A stretch of 64,000 nt of DNA, from assembly GCA_029255685.2 (NCBI GenBank), contig CM055315.2, positions 46,791,705 to 46,855,704 of the forward strand, in the 5' to 3' direction. Source of the DNA: Silene conica. Its lineage: Eukaryota > Streptophyta > Magnoliopsida > Caryophyllales > Caryophyllaceae. The notes beneath the pieces are model-generated. The model worked only from the letters and a program-made list of their open reading frames with translations. It had not been told where the DNA came from and made no database searches. This document shows, piece by piece, positions 45,666-56,241 of this stretch. The position numbers and the translations under genes are program-made. Numbering within the stretch: the stretch's first letter is position 1; each line of letters opens with the position of its first letter.

Positions 45666-46610
45666 TCAACAACTTGTATCGTCATACAAAAGTTGACAAA
45701 ATAACATGAATTTTAAACGAGAATTATTACCTACGGTAAGAGTCTTTCCATTTTTGAGATCGGTCAAGTATTTGGGGCATTTCCGTTTCCAATGCCCTAA
45801 CCTCCTGCAATAAAGGCACTTGTATTCAACCTTTGAAGATGAGGTGGAAGCACCTTTCGAAAAGGTCTTCTCTTTAGTAGGTTTGGATTTGGAGGTTTTC
45901 TTGCCCTTGCCTTTGAAGACACTTCTCTTTAATTTCCCTTTTCCCTTCTTATCGATGTTCAAAACATCCTTTGTGGAACTTTCATGAAGTCCCATGTCCC
46001 TCTCGGCTTGGGCAAGCATCTTATGCAATTCATCCAACGTGGTCTCTTGATTTCGCATGTTGAAATTCACCCGGAATTGAGCATACGATTTCACCTTATT
46101 AAGAGAGTGAAGAACTCGGTCAATGATGAGAGAGTCGGGAATATCAACTCCTTGCAACCTGAGAGTCTCCGCGAACTCAACTAATTTGAGTACATGAGGG
46201 CTTATCTTTTGTCCCTCCTTCAAGCAAATGTCGAAGAAGGCGGAAGCCGCCTCATATTGAATCACCCTTGGAGTTTGTGAAAACATCGTCGCAAGTTTGG
46301 TGTATATCTCATATGATGTGGTTAACTTGATCATACTCCTTTGGAGATCCGACTCCATGGAGAAGATAAGCACATTTTTAAGAGCGGAGGACTCTTTCAT
46401 GTAGGCTTCATAGGCCTCACGAGTTTGGACCGCGGATCGAGCGGTCGGAGCGGCTTCGGAGAGGTAACGAGTCTTATCGTCACCTTGAGCGGCAAAAAGT
46501 AATTGCGCATCCCAATCCTTAAAATTGGAACCATGCTTATCGAGTTTGCAACGATCCATAAAGGATCGAAGCCATGATACATTAGTGAGAGGTGGAGCGT
46601 TGGTTGCCAT
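45666..46610 (-). CDS. Copia gag protein (about 314 aa)
   Basis: This is one open frame on the minus strand starting MATNAPPLTNVSWLRSFMDR. It is the gag nucleocapsid of a Ty1/Copia element. The core has FKDWDAQLLFAAQGDDKTRY, YEIYTKLATMFSQTPRVIQY, a FFDICLKEGQKISPHVLKLV block, and DSLIIDRVLHSLNKVKSYAQ (residues about 30-190). A Lys-rich stretch (about 225-255) precedes one CCHC knuckle CLYCRRLGHWKRKC (about 268-281). It looks whole. No pol follows, so the element would rely on partners (inference). Confidence 0.85.
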   Translation of the reverse strand: MATNAPPLTNVSWLRSFMDRCKLDKHGSNFKDWDAQLLFAAQGDDKTRYLSEAAPTARSAVQTREAYEAYMKESSALKNVLIFSMESDLQRSMIKLTTSYEIYTKLATMFSQTPRVIQYEAASAFFDICLKEGQKISPHVLKLVEFAETLRLQGVDIPDSLIIDRVLHSLNKVKSYAQFRVNFNMRNQETTLDELHKMLAQAERDMGLHESSTKDVLNIDKKGKGKLKRSVFKGKGKKTSKSKPTKEKTFSKGASTSSSKVEYKCLYCRRLGHWKRKCPKYLTDLKNGKTLTVGNNSRLKFMLFCQLLYDDTSC

Positions 46611-49029
46611 TGACGATGTTGGAAAATTAAACTACAATGAAAAGAAGGAATTAAAACAACATCATTTAAAACTCGTAATTAATTTTAAACAAGTTTAGTT
46701 ATTTACTTAATGATCTCTTACCCAATTAAGTAAACAATTCTGAGACCCAAATCCATACTAATTCGGGCACGGTGTAGCCGATTCAACCCTTATTGATATA
46801 ATTTGGTGGATTAACTCTTTAATCGGTTCTACCTTAGAACTTTTGTTCGACAATTTTCTAAAAATTGTCTTTAGCCCGAACTTATTGCAACTACGGTTAC
46901 GAATACCTTCGTTGAGATCGACCAAATTTCAAGGTGTAATCTTATTACCCCACTTACCCAACGTAACAATTTTAGTACCCCGGTGTAGCCGAGCCTACAT
47001 TCTTGTGAAGAAGGGATTCATGGGTCTATACTTTTTGGTAAGGCTAAGTTTCAATATTTATGTGTAAGAGATCTAGTCAAATTTATTATCTATCTCCGTT
47101 TAAGTGAACTAAGTCGGTGAATACACGATAAATAATTGACTAGGTCGACTAAATCGAATAAAATGCATGACATGATATGACGATTTGGCTATGCATGCAA
47201 ACATATAAAGCAAAATAAAAGCTTAAAAATAATAAACCCTAGTATGGCCTTTCTTAGAAAAGAAAATAATAAAAGTACAAATTCGGAAACCAACTCCTTT
47301 GGTCCCTTGACCTTCACGAGGCACGCATCCCAAGGAAAACACCGTCTTGGTCGGAACTCCTTTCCGAATGGCATCGTCTTCAAGGCTCACCGGAATTTAC
47401 AAAAATTAAAACTTTTCTAGTCTAGTTTATACATTATAAAATAGAAAACAATAAATAAAGTGATACGAGATCACATTAATTACATCCGAATCGATAACCC
47501 CTTACATTACGGGAAATATCGATTAAAAACTAAGGCCATAATAAGTAAATTACATAATCCAAAATTACGTAAATAAAATCATGACAATCATAATTAAAAT
47601 ATGCAATGCTTATGAATATGAAGTAACATGCAAAACCTAAGCCAAATCGTCCTATTTAATATCCTTTATATATATAGTTATCGTATACCTCGTTTTTATG
47701 GAATTGCGTGCTTTAACGATTAAAAATACTTGGCATTATGTGAATCGGAATTCACTCTAAAGTTAATCATCCCAACTAATTTAGGTTTCAAAATTTAGTC
47801 TTACTCAAACTTTAAACATGACTTAACTTAATATTATAATATTGTTCGGTATTACTCGGTTTTACGGGAAAATAATATAAAATACAAAAAGACTCATAAA
47901 ATTTCGAAAACCTCAAAATTCAAATTTTGAATATTCTGGAGTTTTCTTAAAATTTCAGAACCTTAAAAGTATTAGTACTTACACGGTTTTATTATTTATT
48001 TCGTAAGTAATACGTAAAACGAGTATTTTGAGTCGGAAAATTAAATAATTATCTTCATAAATACATATAAAATACTAAAAATATTTTTACACTTTCCAAA
48101 ACATTTTAAGAACTGTAATTGACAAAAAATTAATTAGTACACTGCCCAATAACCGAAATTTTAATTACATGACTCTTATTATTCAATTTTTAAATATAAC
48201 TTTTTAACAAATAAAAATTAAATAAAACAGAAACTTTTGGCTCCCAAGAAAAATATGGTGATGAACATATCTAATATGACTTTTATGGGTTAAATTTTTT
48301 CGGCCATTTTAACAATTATTGCTATTTTTAACGATTTACGTCATATATCGTATAATTTTAACCATTAAAATTATTTCACAAGCATAACATCGAATAAAAA
48401 TCTCGAAATTTTTATACATGCTGGAAATAATATATATGACATCGTGTGAAATTTTTATGGCCAAATTCCAATTTAAACTATTAAAGTCGAAATTATGTCA
48501 CTAATTACTCGATTTTTACATTAAAAATCAATAATAATGCAATATATAATAAAATTTATGGAAAATTTAATATACACTTTAAATATTGCATGTGACATAC
48601 TCATAAATTTTTATAGGCAAATTCGAAATATAACTATACAAACCCATTTTTATTCATCTTATGACATTTTAACATTAAAAATTCATATACCATGTATTTT
48701 AACTCCATAATTTACGAAAAATCATATTCATATCATAGGAAATACATGTGAAAACATACTGAAAAATCTCGGCCAGAAGTTGGTTTTAACTATTTTCCCA
48801 AAAATAAACATTTTTCACCATTAAAAATAATAAAAACTGAAAATAAAATACCTATGAACAATATATATGCAAAATATATTTCAAATATCCTAAAATACAT
48901 TTAGAAACAGTAGGTATCATGCATAAGAAATTTCGGCCATATCATATACTAAGCAAAATTTCAATTTTATTTTTGTTATCTTAATAACTTCGTAAAAATG
49001 TAAACGAAAAGCATGCAAACAACCGATTT
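46611..49029 (-). other. Long AT-rich leader between PBS and gag of the Copia element
   Basis: About 2.4 kb without any long ORF separates the PBS from the gag start. This is much longer than usual for Copia. No second element boundary was recognised in it. Confidence 0.6.
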
Positions 49030-49041
49030 GCTCTGATACCA
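49030..49041 (-). other. tRNA-iMet primer-binding site (Copia)
   Basis: Read on the minus strand it is TGGTATCAGAGC, 2 bp after the 5' LTR. Confidence 0.9.
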
Positions 49042-49043
49042 AT

Positions 49044-50247
49044 TGTTAGGTTTAAATATCTCATAACCTTATAAATTAGTCATACTAAATAAGTTTGATA
49101 ATTAACATTTTAATTATAAATATTTTAGATCTTATGCATGCTAAAAAAAATGCGGAATATGGAAATCGAATGCTTACAATTCGACGAAACCGGTGCAAGG
49201 ATGATCCTCCAAACCGAGTAATCAAGGTAGATTACCTCTTTTGTGATGCACCCAAAACAACCCCTTAAACCGAAACATACACTAGCTAGGTGTTATAATC
49301 GGTTCTCCTTAAACTCTATATTCTAATCTCTTATTAGAATAAATAATATGAGAATACTATAACAATTGTAGTATTGCTAATATAATCCTATTATATTAAT
49401 ATGTTATGATATAATATTAGAGGTTTTATTATAGTTTTCTCACACTTGAAAACTAAGATAAGTTAGAATGAATTCATGTGTAAACATTTTCACATTGATG
49501 ATGGGTTTTGGTGGTGTTGCCGTGAGCACACATGGGAAGCACCAAAATGGTGCTTTTTGTCTTACCAAAACAAATAGAGTGGCTCTAGGTACTATTTTCA
49601 AGAGTAGCATAATGATGGTGTTTATAGAGTGTCTTTAAGATGCTTAAACACTCCATAAACCACCCACCCCAAACCGTCACTTTTGGGTTAAAATGGACAT
49701 CCATTTTAAGTTTGTCATTTGTACAATTGTATATATGTGACATAAAATGTCACGCTCATAAGAAACAATTGTCTTAATTTAATAATTTGACAAGTAATTC
49801 GAAATTACTAATATATAAAATGGTCATTTTCAATAATCGTCAATACGATGTACAACATTTGTAATTATGCAACCCGATTCATTCTAATTACGACATTTTA
49901 TAAATATCGTTTAATGTTTGATAATTGACACGTTTCAATTTCAAACATAAATCTTATATTAAGATTTAACCTCTGATTTCTCAATATACGTGTTTAAGGA
50001 ATCTGATCAACTCGTATCAATATACATTTGATCAGTTTATCAATTAAGGGAATTGTCCTATAGGTGTGACCTAAAGGGATCAACTGACCACCACCGTCAT
50101 ACGACAGTAATGTCAAACTCTAGCTAGCCAATCATTACTGATTAATGTTGGTCAGTTGACAATATAATTTCGTATCATCCCTTGCGCATTCTCGTCATGA
50201 GATTTAATTATGTGATCGCACTATTGTTGAGGACATATTTCCCAACA
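49044..50247 (-). repeat. 5' LTR of the gag-only Copia element
   Basis: It starts on the minus strand TGTTGGGAAATATGTCCTC and ends CCTAACA. It pairs with 42036-43292. Confidence 0.9.
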
Positions 50248-51426
50248 TTTATAAGGTCAGGAGAAGTGAACCACCCTTTGTATCAGGTCAAGGTAGCGTG
50301 TTTTTTGAAGTCAGCCGTCCAAGTAAAGACGAACTCCAGTCGATCGACCACTTTTACTCGACAAATAAGTCGATCGACCGCTCTTTTAGTCGATCGACCA
50401 CTTTTGGTCGATAAGAAAGTCGATCGACCAGTTCCCAAGTCGATCGACCAGTTTCTTTTCCGAAAGACCGAGTTTAACCTAAGCCCATTAGGTCATCGGA
50501 TGAGAATCACACTATTTCGTTTTTAAGCAGCTTTTGAGTTCTTTTTAGACTACTTTTTACTTTAATCTTCACTTTTATCTTTTACCTTTTAACTTTTAGC
50601 TTTACTCTAAGAAACTTTTAATCAGTAATCTTTCGGTAGCATTTCCTAGCTTTCAAGAATTCTGCTTTGCCATTTACATTCGGTAATTTAATTTCCTTTG
50701 TTCATTTTATTCTCATTTCTTTACTACTCTCCTTCTTTTGCTTTATCTTGCAATTTTTATTATCCCGCGATCATGTACTCCCTTTCCATTATTTCTTCTA
50801 TCTCAATCGTTTCCTCTATTATGCGTAGATAATTCTCTTGACTAGGATATATGGGTTCCAATGATAATGTGACGAAATTCGTTTAGGTTAGATCGAATGT
50901 TGGTAATTTGTCTCTGTTGTTAATTATGATATTTATTTGTGTTTAATTGGTTAAGTCGACGTAGCTAATTATTCGTACGGTAAACCCCGACCTAAGATCG
51001 AAAGCCTGGTGAGGGTTAAGACCTGTCATAAACATTAGAGTGCCCTAATAAGTTGCGAGAGGCCGTTAGAAGCATTCTAGGGCGAATATCGATCCGAGAG
51101 GACCTTTTCACTACCCCTGAGACTTCCACTTGCGATCGATCCATGACCTATACTTGACCGTTACATTGTCATTGGTGAACCGACTATCCTGGTTCTTTTC
51201 CTTCATATTTTCTTTAGACTCTATTGGTTAACTCCTTCTCTTTTCTCTTACCTTCACTACTCCTAGCTAGACCAAACAAACAAAACCCCCAAATTCGGTT
51301 ACTTCGACGGACTTTAGTTTAGAATTTAGAATTCATATTTGTCTCCCTGTGGATACGATCCCGACTTCCTTGCTACATTAGTTAGGCCAGTCGGTTATCT
51401 TTGATAGGGTTGCGATAGCCGTGTCA
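50248..51426 (+). repeat. Athila LTR, 3' part
   Basis: It continues the LTR begun at 41855-42035 and ends GCCGTGTCA directly before AATTTTGGCGCC. It holds the AGTCGATCGACC array (50338-50450). Confidence 0.75.
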
Positions 51427-51431
51427 AATTT

Positions 51432-51448
51432 TGGCGCCGTTGCCGGGG
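51432..51448 (+). other. tRNA-Asp primer-binding site (Athila)
   Basis: TGGCGCCGTTGCCGGGG lies 5 bp after the LTR end; it is the same PBS as at 25005-25021. Confidence 0.88.
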
Positions 51449-51599
51449 AGACGGTGATATTTTATTTGCTTTATTTTAGTTTGTCTTTTGTCTCAAGGGA
51501 TTCAATTTCCTTGAGGCAGTTCTCATCCTTTCCTTTAGTTTCTGTTTATGCCCAGGTCTAACAGGTCCGAGCTCCTTTAGTTCTCATCCTTTCCTTTAG

Positions 51600-52650
51600 T
51601 TTCCGTTTGATCCCGAACCTGAGAAGACTTTTCGTGCATTAAGGAGCCTCTGGAAGGAAATACGTCAAGCAGAGGATTTGCAGACTCTTGATTCCGTCTA
51701 CGAAGAATTCTCTAATTCTTACGAAGAAGGATCTTCCGAGTTCTATACCTTTGCAGAAGAGACTTCGGAGTTCGTAGCTGATATTCCTATACCGTTTACG
51801 ATGCCGAAACTGTGTACTCATTCCGAGCCCTCACCCGATTCCATTCCTAAGGGATTTAAACTCCCTACTGCTACTAATGGAAACTTTGATATTCGCCCAT
51901 CTTACATAAATCTGGTGGAGCGAAATCAATTTCGGGGAGTGAGCGGCGAAGACCCCGGAAAACATGTGGAGACATATACCGACTATTGCTTAACCATACC
52001 ACTCACCGCTGGAGTTACGCAAGAACAAGTTAAGGAGGTTCTTTTTCCCTTCTCTTTGTTAGACGGAGCTCGTGAGTGGTACCGTGATCTTCACAAGGAA
52101 GCTGCGGGAGTGACTGACTGGAATTCTCTCGCCCTAGCCTTCTACAAGAGGTACTACCCTCCACATAGAACAAATGCCCTAAGGGGGCAAATCACTAGTT
52201 TCAAGCAGTTACCTACTGAGACCCTTTACGAAGCATTTGTCCGCTACAAGAATCTAATCCGATCTATTCCTAATCACGGGTTCGAGAAATGGTTCTTGTG
52301 CAACCAATTTCACAATGGGTTGTACGATGACCATCGTGCTATTTTGGATGCTTCATCAAATGGGAGATTTCAAAAGAATGTTGATGATGATAAAGGGTGG
52401 AATGTGATTGAAGAGATGTCAACTCATACTGCGGAGTACGGGAATCCTAGGGGTGGTGCTAGGCCGAGTGTTGGTGGAAGTGACAACAGTGCCCTTGTAG
52501 CCCAGTTACAAGCCATGAATGCTAGGTTTGACCGTTTGGAGATGGGTCAAAGCTCAGGAAACCAACAAACTGTGAATGCTATGGTTCAACAAGATGTCAA
52601 TTGTGACCGGTGTGGAGTAGGGGGACATATCGCAAATGAGTGTATGTCCG
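51600..52650 (+). pseudogene. Athila gag remains
   Basis: Blocks DPGKHVETYTDYCLTIPLTA, GVTQEQVKEVLFPFSLLDGA, REWYRDL, FYKRYYPPHRTNALRGQITS and GFEKWFLCNQFHNGL are characteristic of Athila gag. A knuckle CDRCGVGGHIANEC lies at about 52600-52645. It is incomplete at the 3' side. Confidence 0.82.
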
Positions 52651-55591
52651 AAAAAGAGAGGCAAGGATTAGACTTACTAGGACTGGGCATGGATGAGAGG
52701 CAAGGATTAGACTTACTTAGTCGTAGATCACCTAGTCATATCTTGTAATAGAACTTATGATACTTTTTAGTGGTTGTAGTTTTGGTTGGACATGTAACAG
52801 TTTATCAACTTTTGATTAATAACTTAAAGTACTGTTTATCTTTCACTATGGTTATCTGCTACCCTGGTTTATCCAGGATGGTAACAGTCCTATTTACTCT
52901 TGAAGTCCTAGTTTAGGCTCCTAGGTAAATGGGGGTGTTACAAAGTGCTATCAGAGCGAACGAGGCATGCAGTTATATGATCCCTAAGCCTATAGGTAGA
53001 GTTATATGTGGTGACAAGTATCAATCAAAGGCATGATAAGAAGTGCATGATAAACTACGTATATGACCTACGATACTCATGTATTTGTTAAACTTGTGTA
53101 GCAATATGCCTCCCCGAAGAGACCCCAATGCAGCCAACATTTCACAAGAGGAACTCGATCGCCTACTAGCTATGAACGCCGCTCTTTTAGCTAGGATTGG
53201 GGCAAATACTCAATCAGATGCAACCAAGATGAGCAATAATATTTCTATGCATAACCCCACCAAGTACGATGGGGAAGGAGCACCAAGTTTGTTTGCGGAA
53301 TGGTGCCGAGAGCTTGAGAGTATCTTCGAACTGTTGTCTGTGCCAGAATCGATGAAGGTGGACCAAGTTGTATTCTATCTGAAGGGTATAGCTAGGTTAT
53401 GGTGGAATAACAATAAAGAAGAGATCAAGGCAGCTGCAGAAGAGATTGGGTCAGAATATGTACGCTGGGAAGGGTTCAAGGGGATTTTATCCTCTAAGTT
53501 CGTGAAAGGAAAGCTGAGAGCTGAGTTCGATTCTTTCAAGATGACTGAAGGGATGACTGTGGAAGCGTATCACAGTAAGTTTATACAGCTGGCAGAGAAT
53601 GTAGCTGACTTGGGCTACACATCGGAGATGTTAGCTGCTAGGTTTGAGAAAGGCCTGACCATTGATATCAAGAGAAGTTTACTAGCAACTAAGCCCACGA
53701 CTGTGGAAGATATATATGAGAGGGTTGGCCAGGCGGAAAGGATCACTGACATGATTAAGGAAGAGGAGAAGGCCAAGGGTGACAAGAGGAAAGCAGAATC
53801 TGGGGCCGAAAGCTCAGGGAATAAGAAGCCAAATAACCAGTATCGGTCATTTTTCTCCAACAGTGCACCTGGAAGAAATGGCAATCGAGGAGGGAACCGA
53901 TCTACATCTGGGGCAAGTAATGTGGCCCTTACCTGCTTCAAGTGTGGAAAAGCTGGGCATAAGCAAATCAATTGATGGTCGGGTACTCACAGTGCTGGAA
54001 ACAATTATAATAGGGGCAATTAGAGTGGTGGCTTTAGAACTCTGAATGCGAGCTACTCGGGCAACAACAGATCCGGAGGTAAAAACTACCAGCGGAATTT
54101 CAGCAACTACAATAATCAAAACCGCTACCAAGGAAATCAGAGTAGTGGTAATGGTAATTTCCAGAAGACCCTGGCAGAGGCTAGTACTCAGAGTGGAGCA
54201 GGATCTGTGAACCAAAATGGGGCTAAGAAAAGTGGGGCTTTATTTATGATGGGCAAGGAGGCTGCAGAGGAGGATGCACATGTTGTTACTGGTACATTTC
54301 TAGTACAATCCTTTCCTACTTATGTTTTGTTTGATTCTGGTGCATCGCACTCTTTCATTTCTGCGGAGCATGCTAGAACTATAGGACTTGAGGTGTATGA
54401 AATAATAGATGATTCTGCAATAATACCATCAGGAGAGTCTATATCATGTAATAGAGTCTATAGTAATGTAATGATCAAAGTGGGGGCAGTGAGTTTTGAG
54501 TCAAACTTAATAGAATTTCCTTTGGGTGGTTTTGAGGTAATTTTGGGGATGGACTGGTTGAAAAAGTACAAGGCGTACATCAATTGTTACCAAGACAATA
54601 TTACCTTGAGAGGACCTAAGGGTGTAAGAGTGTCTTACAAAGGGTACTCCGTGAAGCCTAAGCTGAAATTGATCACCATCAATGCCCTAAACTCGTGTCT
54701 GAAGAGGGGTGATGAGATGCTGTTGTGCCATGTGAGAGATTTGACTGCAGAGAAACCCCAAGCCAGCGAGATCGATGTTGTGAGAGATTTTGAAGACGTA
54801 TTTCCAGAAGAAATTCCTGGGTTACCGCCAAAGAGGGACTTAGATTTTGGCATTGATCTGAAACCTGGGGCTGAGCCAATTTCTAAAGCACCTTATCGCA
54901 TGGGACCTAAGGAATTGGAGGAATTGAGGAAGCAGTTGGATGAGTTAGCCAACAAGGGGTATGTGAGACCGAGTGTATCACCTTGGGGAGCGCCAGTATT
55001 GTTTGTAAAGAAGAAGGATGGAAGCATGAGGCTGTGTATGGATTACATGGAGCTTAATAATGTGACGATCAAGAATAGGTATCCTCTACCTCGCATCGAT
55101 GATCTTTTATATCAGTTGAGTGGGGCTGGTGTGTTTTCCAAGATTGATTCGAGGTCAGGGTATCATCAGCTGAGAATCAAAGATGCAGATATTCACAAGA
55201 CTGCGTTCAGATCGAGGTATGGGCATTATGAATTCGTAGTGATGCCATTTGGTTTGACTAATGCACCTGCTATTTTCATGGATTTGATGAACAGAGTGTT
55301 TAGTCCTTATCTGGATCAGTTTGTGGTGATGTTTATCAATGACATCTTGGTGTATTCGAAGAATAGAGGGAAGAGCATGATGAACATTTGAGCTTAGTGC
55401 TGCAGACTTTGAGGGATCATCAATTGTATGCCAAGTTGAGTAAGTGCGAGTTTTGGCTCGAGAAAGTTGATTTTTTGGGCCATGTGGTGTCTAAGGAGGG
55501 TGTGTCTGTTGGCCCTAGCAAGATTGAAGCCGTTTCGAAATGGGAGCGACCAAGGAATATGACCGATATTCGGAGTTTCTTGGGTTTGGCT
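52650..55591 (+). mobile_element. Tekay/Del-type Ty3/Gypsy element: LTR end, gag, protease, RT (broken)
   Basis: An LTR 3' end (about 52650-52942, GGGGGTGTTACA) is homologous to the end of the LTR at 58656. An iMet-type PBS (52946-52957, one mismatch) follows, then gag (53106-about 54000), protease ([14 protein letters not shown], about 54320) and reverse transcriptase ([58 protein letters not shown], about 54960-55400). No RNase H, integrase or chromodomain is seen before 55592. It is broken, with several breaks. Confidence 0.85.
53106..55590 (+). pseudogene. Gypsy gag-pol remains
   Basis: Gag starts MPPRRDPNAANISQEELDR; the core has PTKYDGEGAPSLFAEWCREL, VFYLKGIARLWWNN and FKMTEGMTVEAYHSKFIQLA, ending in knuckle CFKCGKAGHK. 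A protease with DSGASHS and a reverse transcriptase follow, the latter ending in a connection-like block [20 protein letters not shown]. Domain order is normal for the Tekay/Del group. It is not coding-competent. Confidence 0.85.
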
Positions 55592-55611
55592 TGTAACACC
55601 CCCATTTATTA
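55592..55611 (+). repeat. Gypsy LTR start fragment
   Basis: TGTAACACCCCCATTTATTA is the inverted complement of the family's LTR end (ATGGGGGTGTTACA) and so a likely LTR start, cut at once by the CACTA terminus. Confidence 0.6.
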
Positions 55612-56241
55612 CACTAGTACAAAAAACCCCTATCGTGTCGCAGCTATCGTGACGGTTCTAATAGAAAACGACATAAAAGGCCAAAAAAATTGGCGGGAAG
55701 GATTTTTTTTAGGCTATAGGGGATCTATTGTGACGGTTTTAATAAAGAACCGTCACGATAAAATAAATTATTTGTGTCGGTTGTAAGTCAGAATCGCCAC
55801 TATAAATCATTTGTGACGGCTTTAATTATAACCGACATTAATAACGGCACTAAAAGTAGTGATACAAAACTGTTGTTTTTTATCAAAAATCGTCACCGTA
55901 TGAAATTTGTGACGGTTTTAATTATAATAGACGTATATGCAAGGGAAGTGTTTGTGGTGAAGTGAACTGCTAGTATGTTAGGCGCGTCTTTTACTCTTAC
56001 CAGCACCATCCTAATTCAATTCTAACTGCAAGTAAACAAAACTCAATACTTCTTCCTCAATCCTTATTCAATTCAACTGCTTCTTCCTCCATCCTAATTG
56101 AATTCAACTAAAACAAACCCACCTATATCAATTCCTTGCTTCCGTGTCTTCTTGAATGGAATCACCCATCCCCCTTCTTGCATCCTCTATTGTTATAAAA
56201 GGAAAGCAGCCTGGGGATTTTTTTGCGGTTCCTAGGGCAGT
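55612..56241 (+). mobile_element. CACTA (En/Spm) transposon, 5' end
   Basis: It opens CACTAGTACAAAAAACCCC. Subterminal repeats GTGACGG followed by TTTTAAT or TTCTAAT recur at about 55650, 55731, 55812 and 55910, some as hairpins (TTGTGACGG...CCGTCACGA, 55730-55760). A 630-bp part is present; it is cut at 56242 by the LARD. The other TIR is outside the window. A short frame near 56156 (MESPIPLLASSIV) could be an exon start, unproven. Confidence 0.75.

Larger units (their letters stand above)
42036..50247 (-). mobile_element. Gag-only Ty1/Copia element (TR-GAG-like)
   Basis: Minus orientation: 5' LTR 49044-50247 (1204 bp), iMet PBS 49030-49041, a leader of about 2.4 kb, gag 45666-46610, a non-coding 3' interior, a purine tract (read CAAGTGGGAGAT, 43293-43304) and 3' LTR 42036-43292 (1257 bp). 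Flanking 5-mers are TTTAG and TTTAT, a probable duplication with one change. The LTRs differ at about 2% of positions plus one gap of about 55 bp, suggesting roughly 1 Myr (inference). There is no pol. It is inserted in the Athila LTR. Confidence 0.88.
41855..52650 (+). mobile_element. Athila-type Ty3/Gypsy element, 5' part, split by a Copia element (fossil)
   Basis: The LTR runs 41855-42035 and resumes 50248-51426 (TGATGCATGCC...CGATAGCCGTGTCA), about 1.36 kb in all. A tRNA-Asp PBS (51432-51448) and gag (about 51600-52650) follow. It then meets the LTR end of another Gypsy element; no pol or 3' LTR is seen in the window, so it is incomplete. The LTR contains five AGTCGATCGACC motifs (50338-50450). 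Confidence 0.82.
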
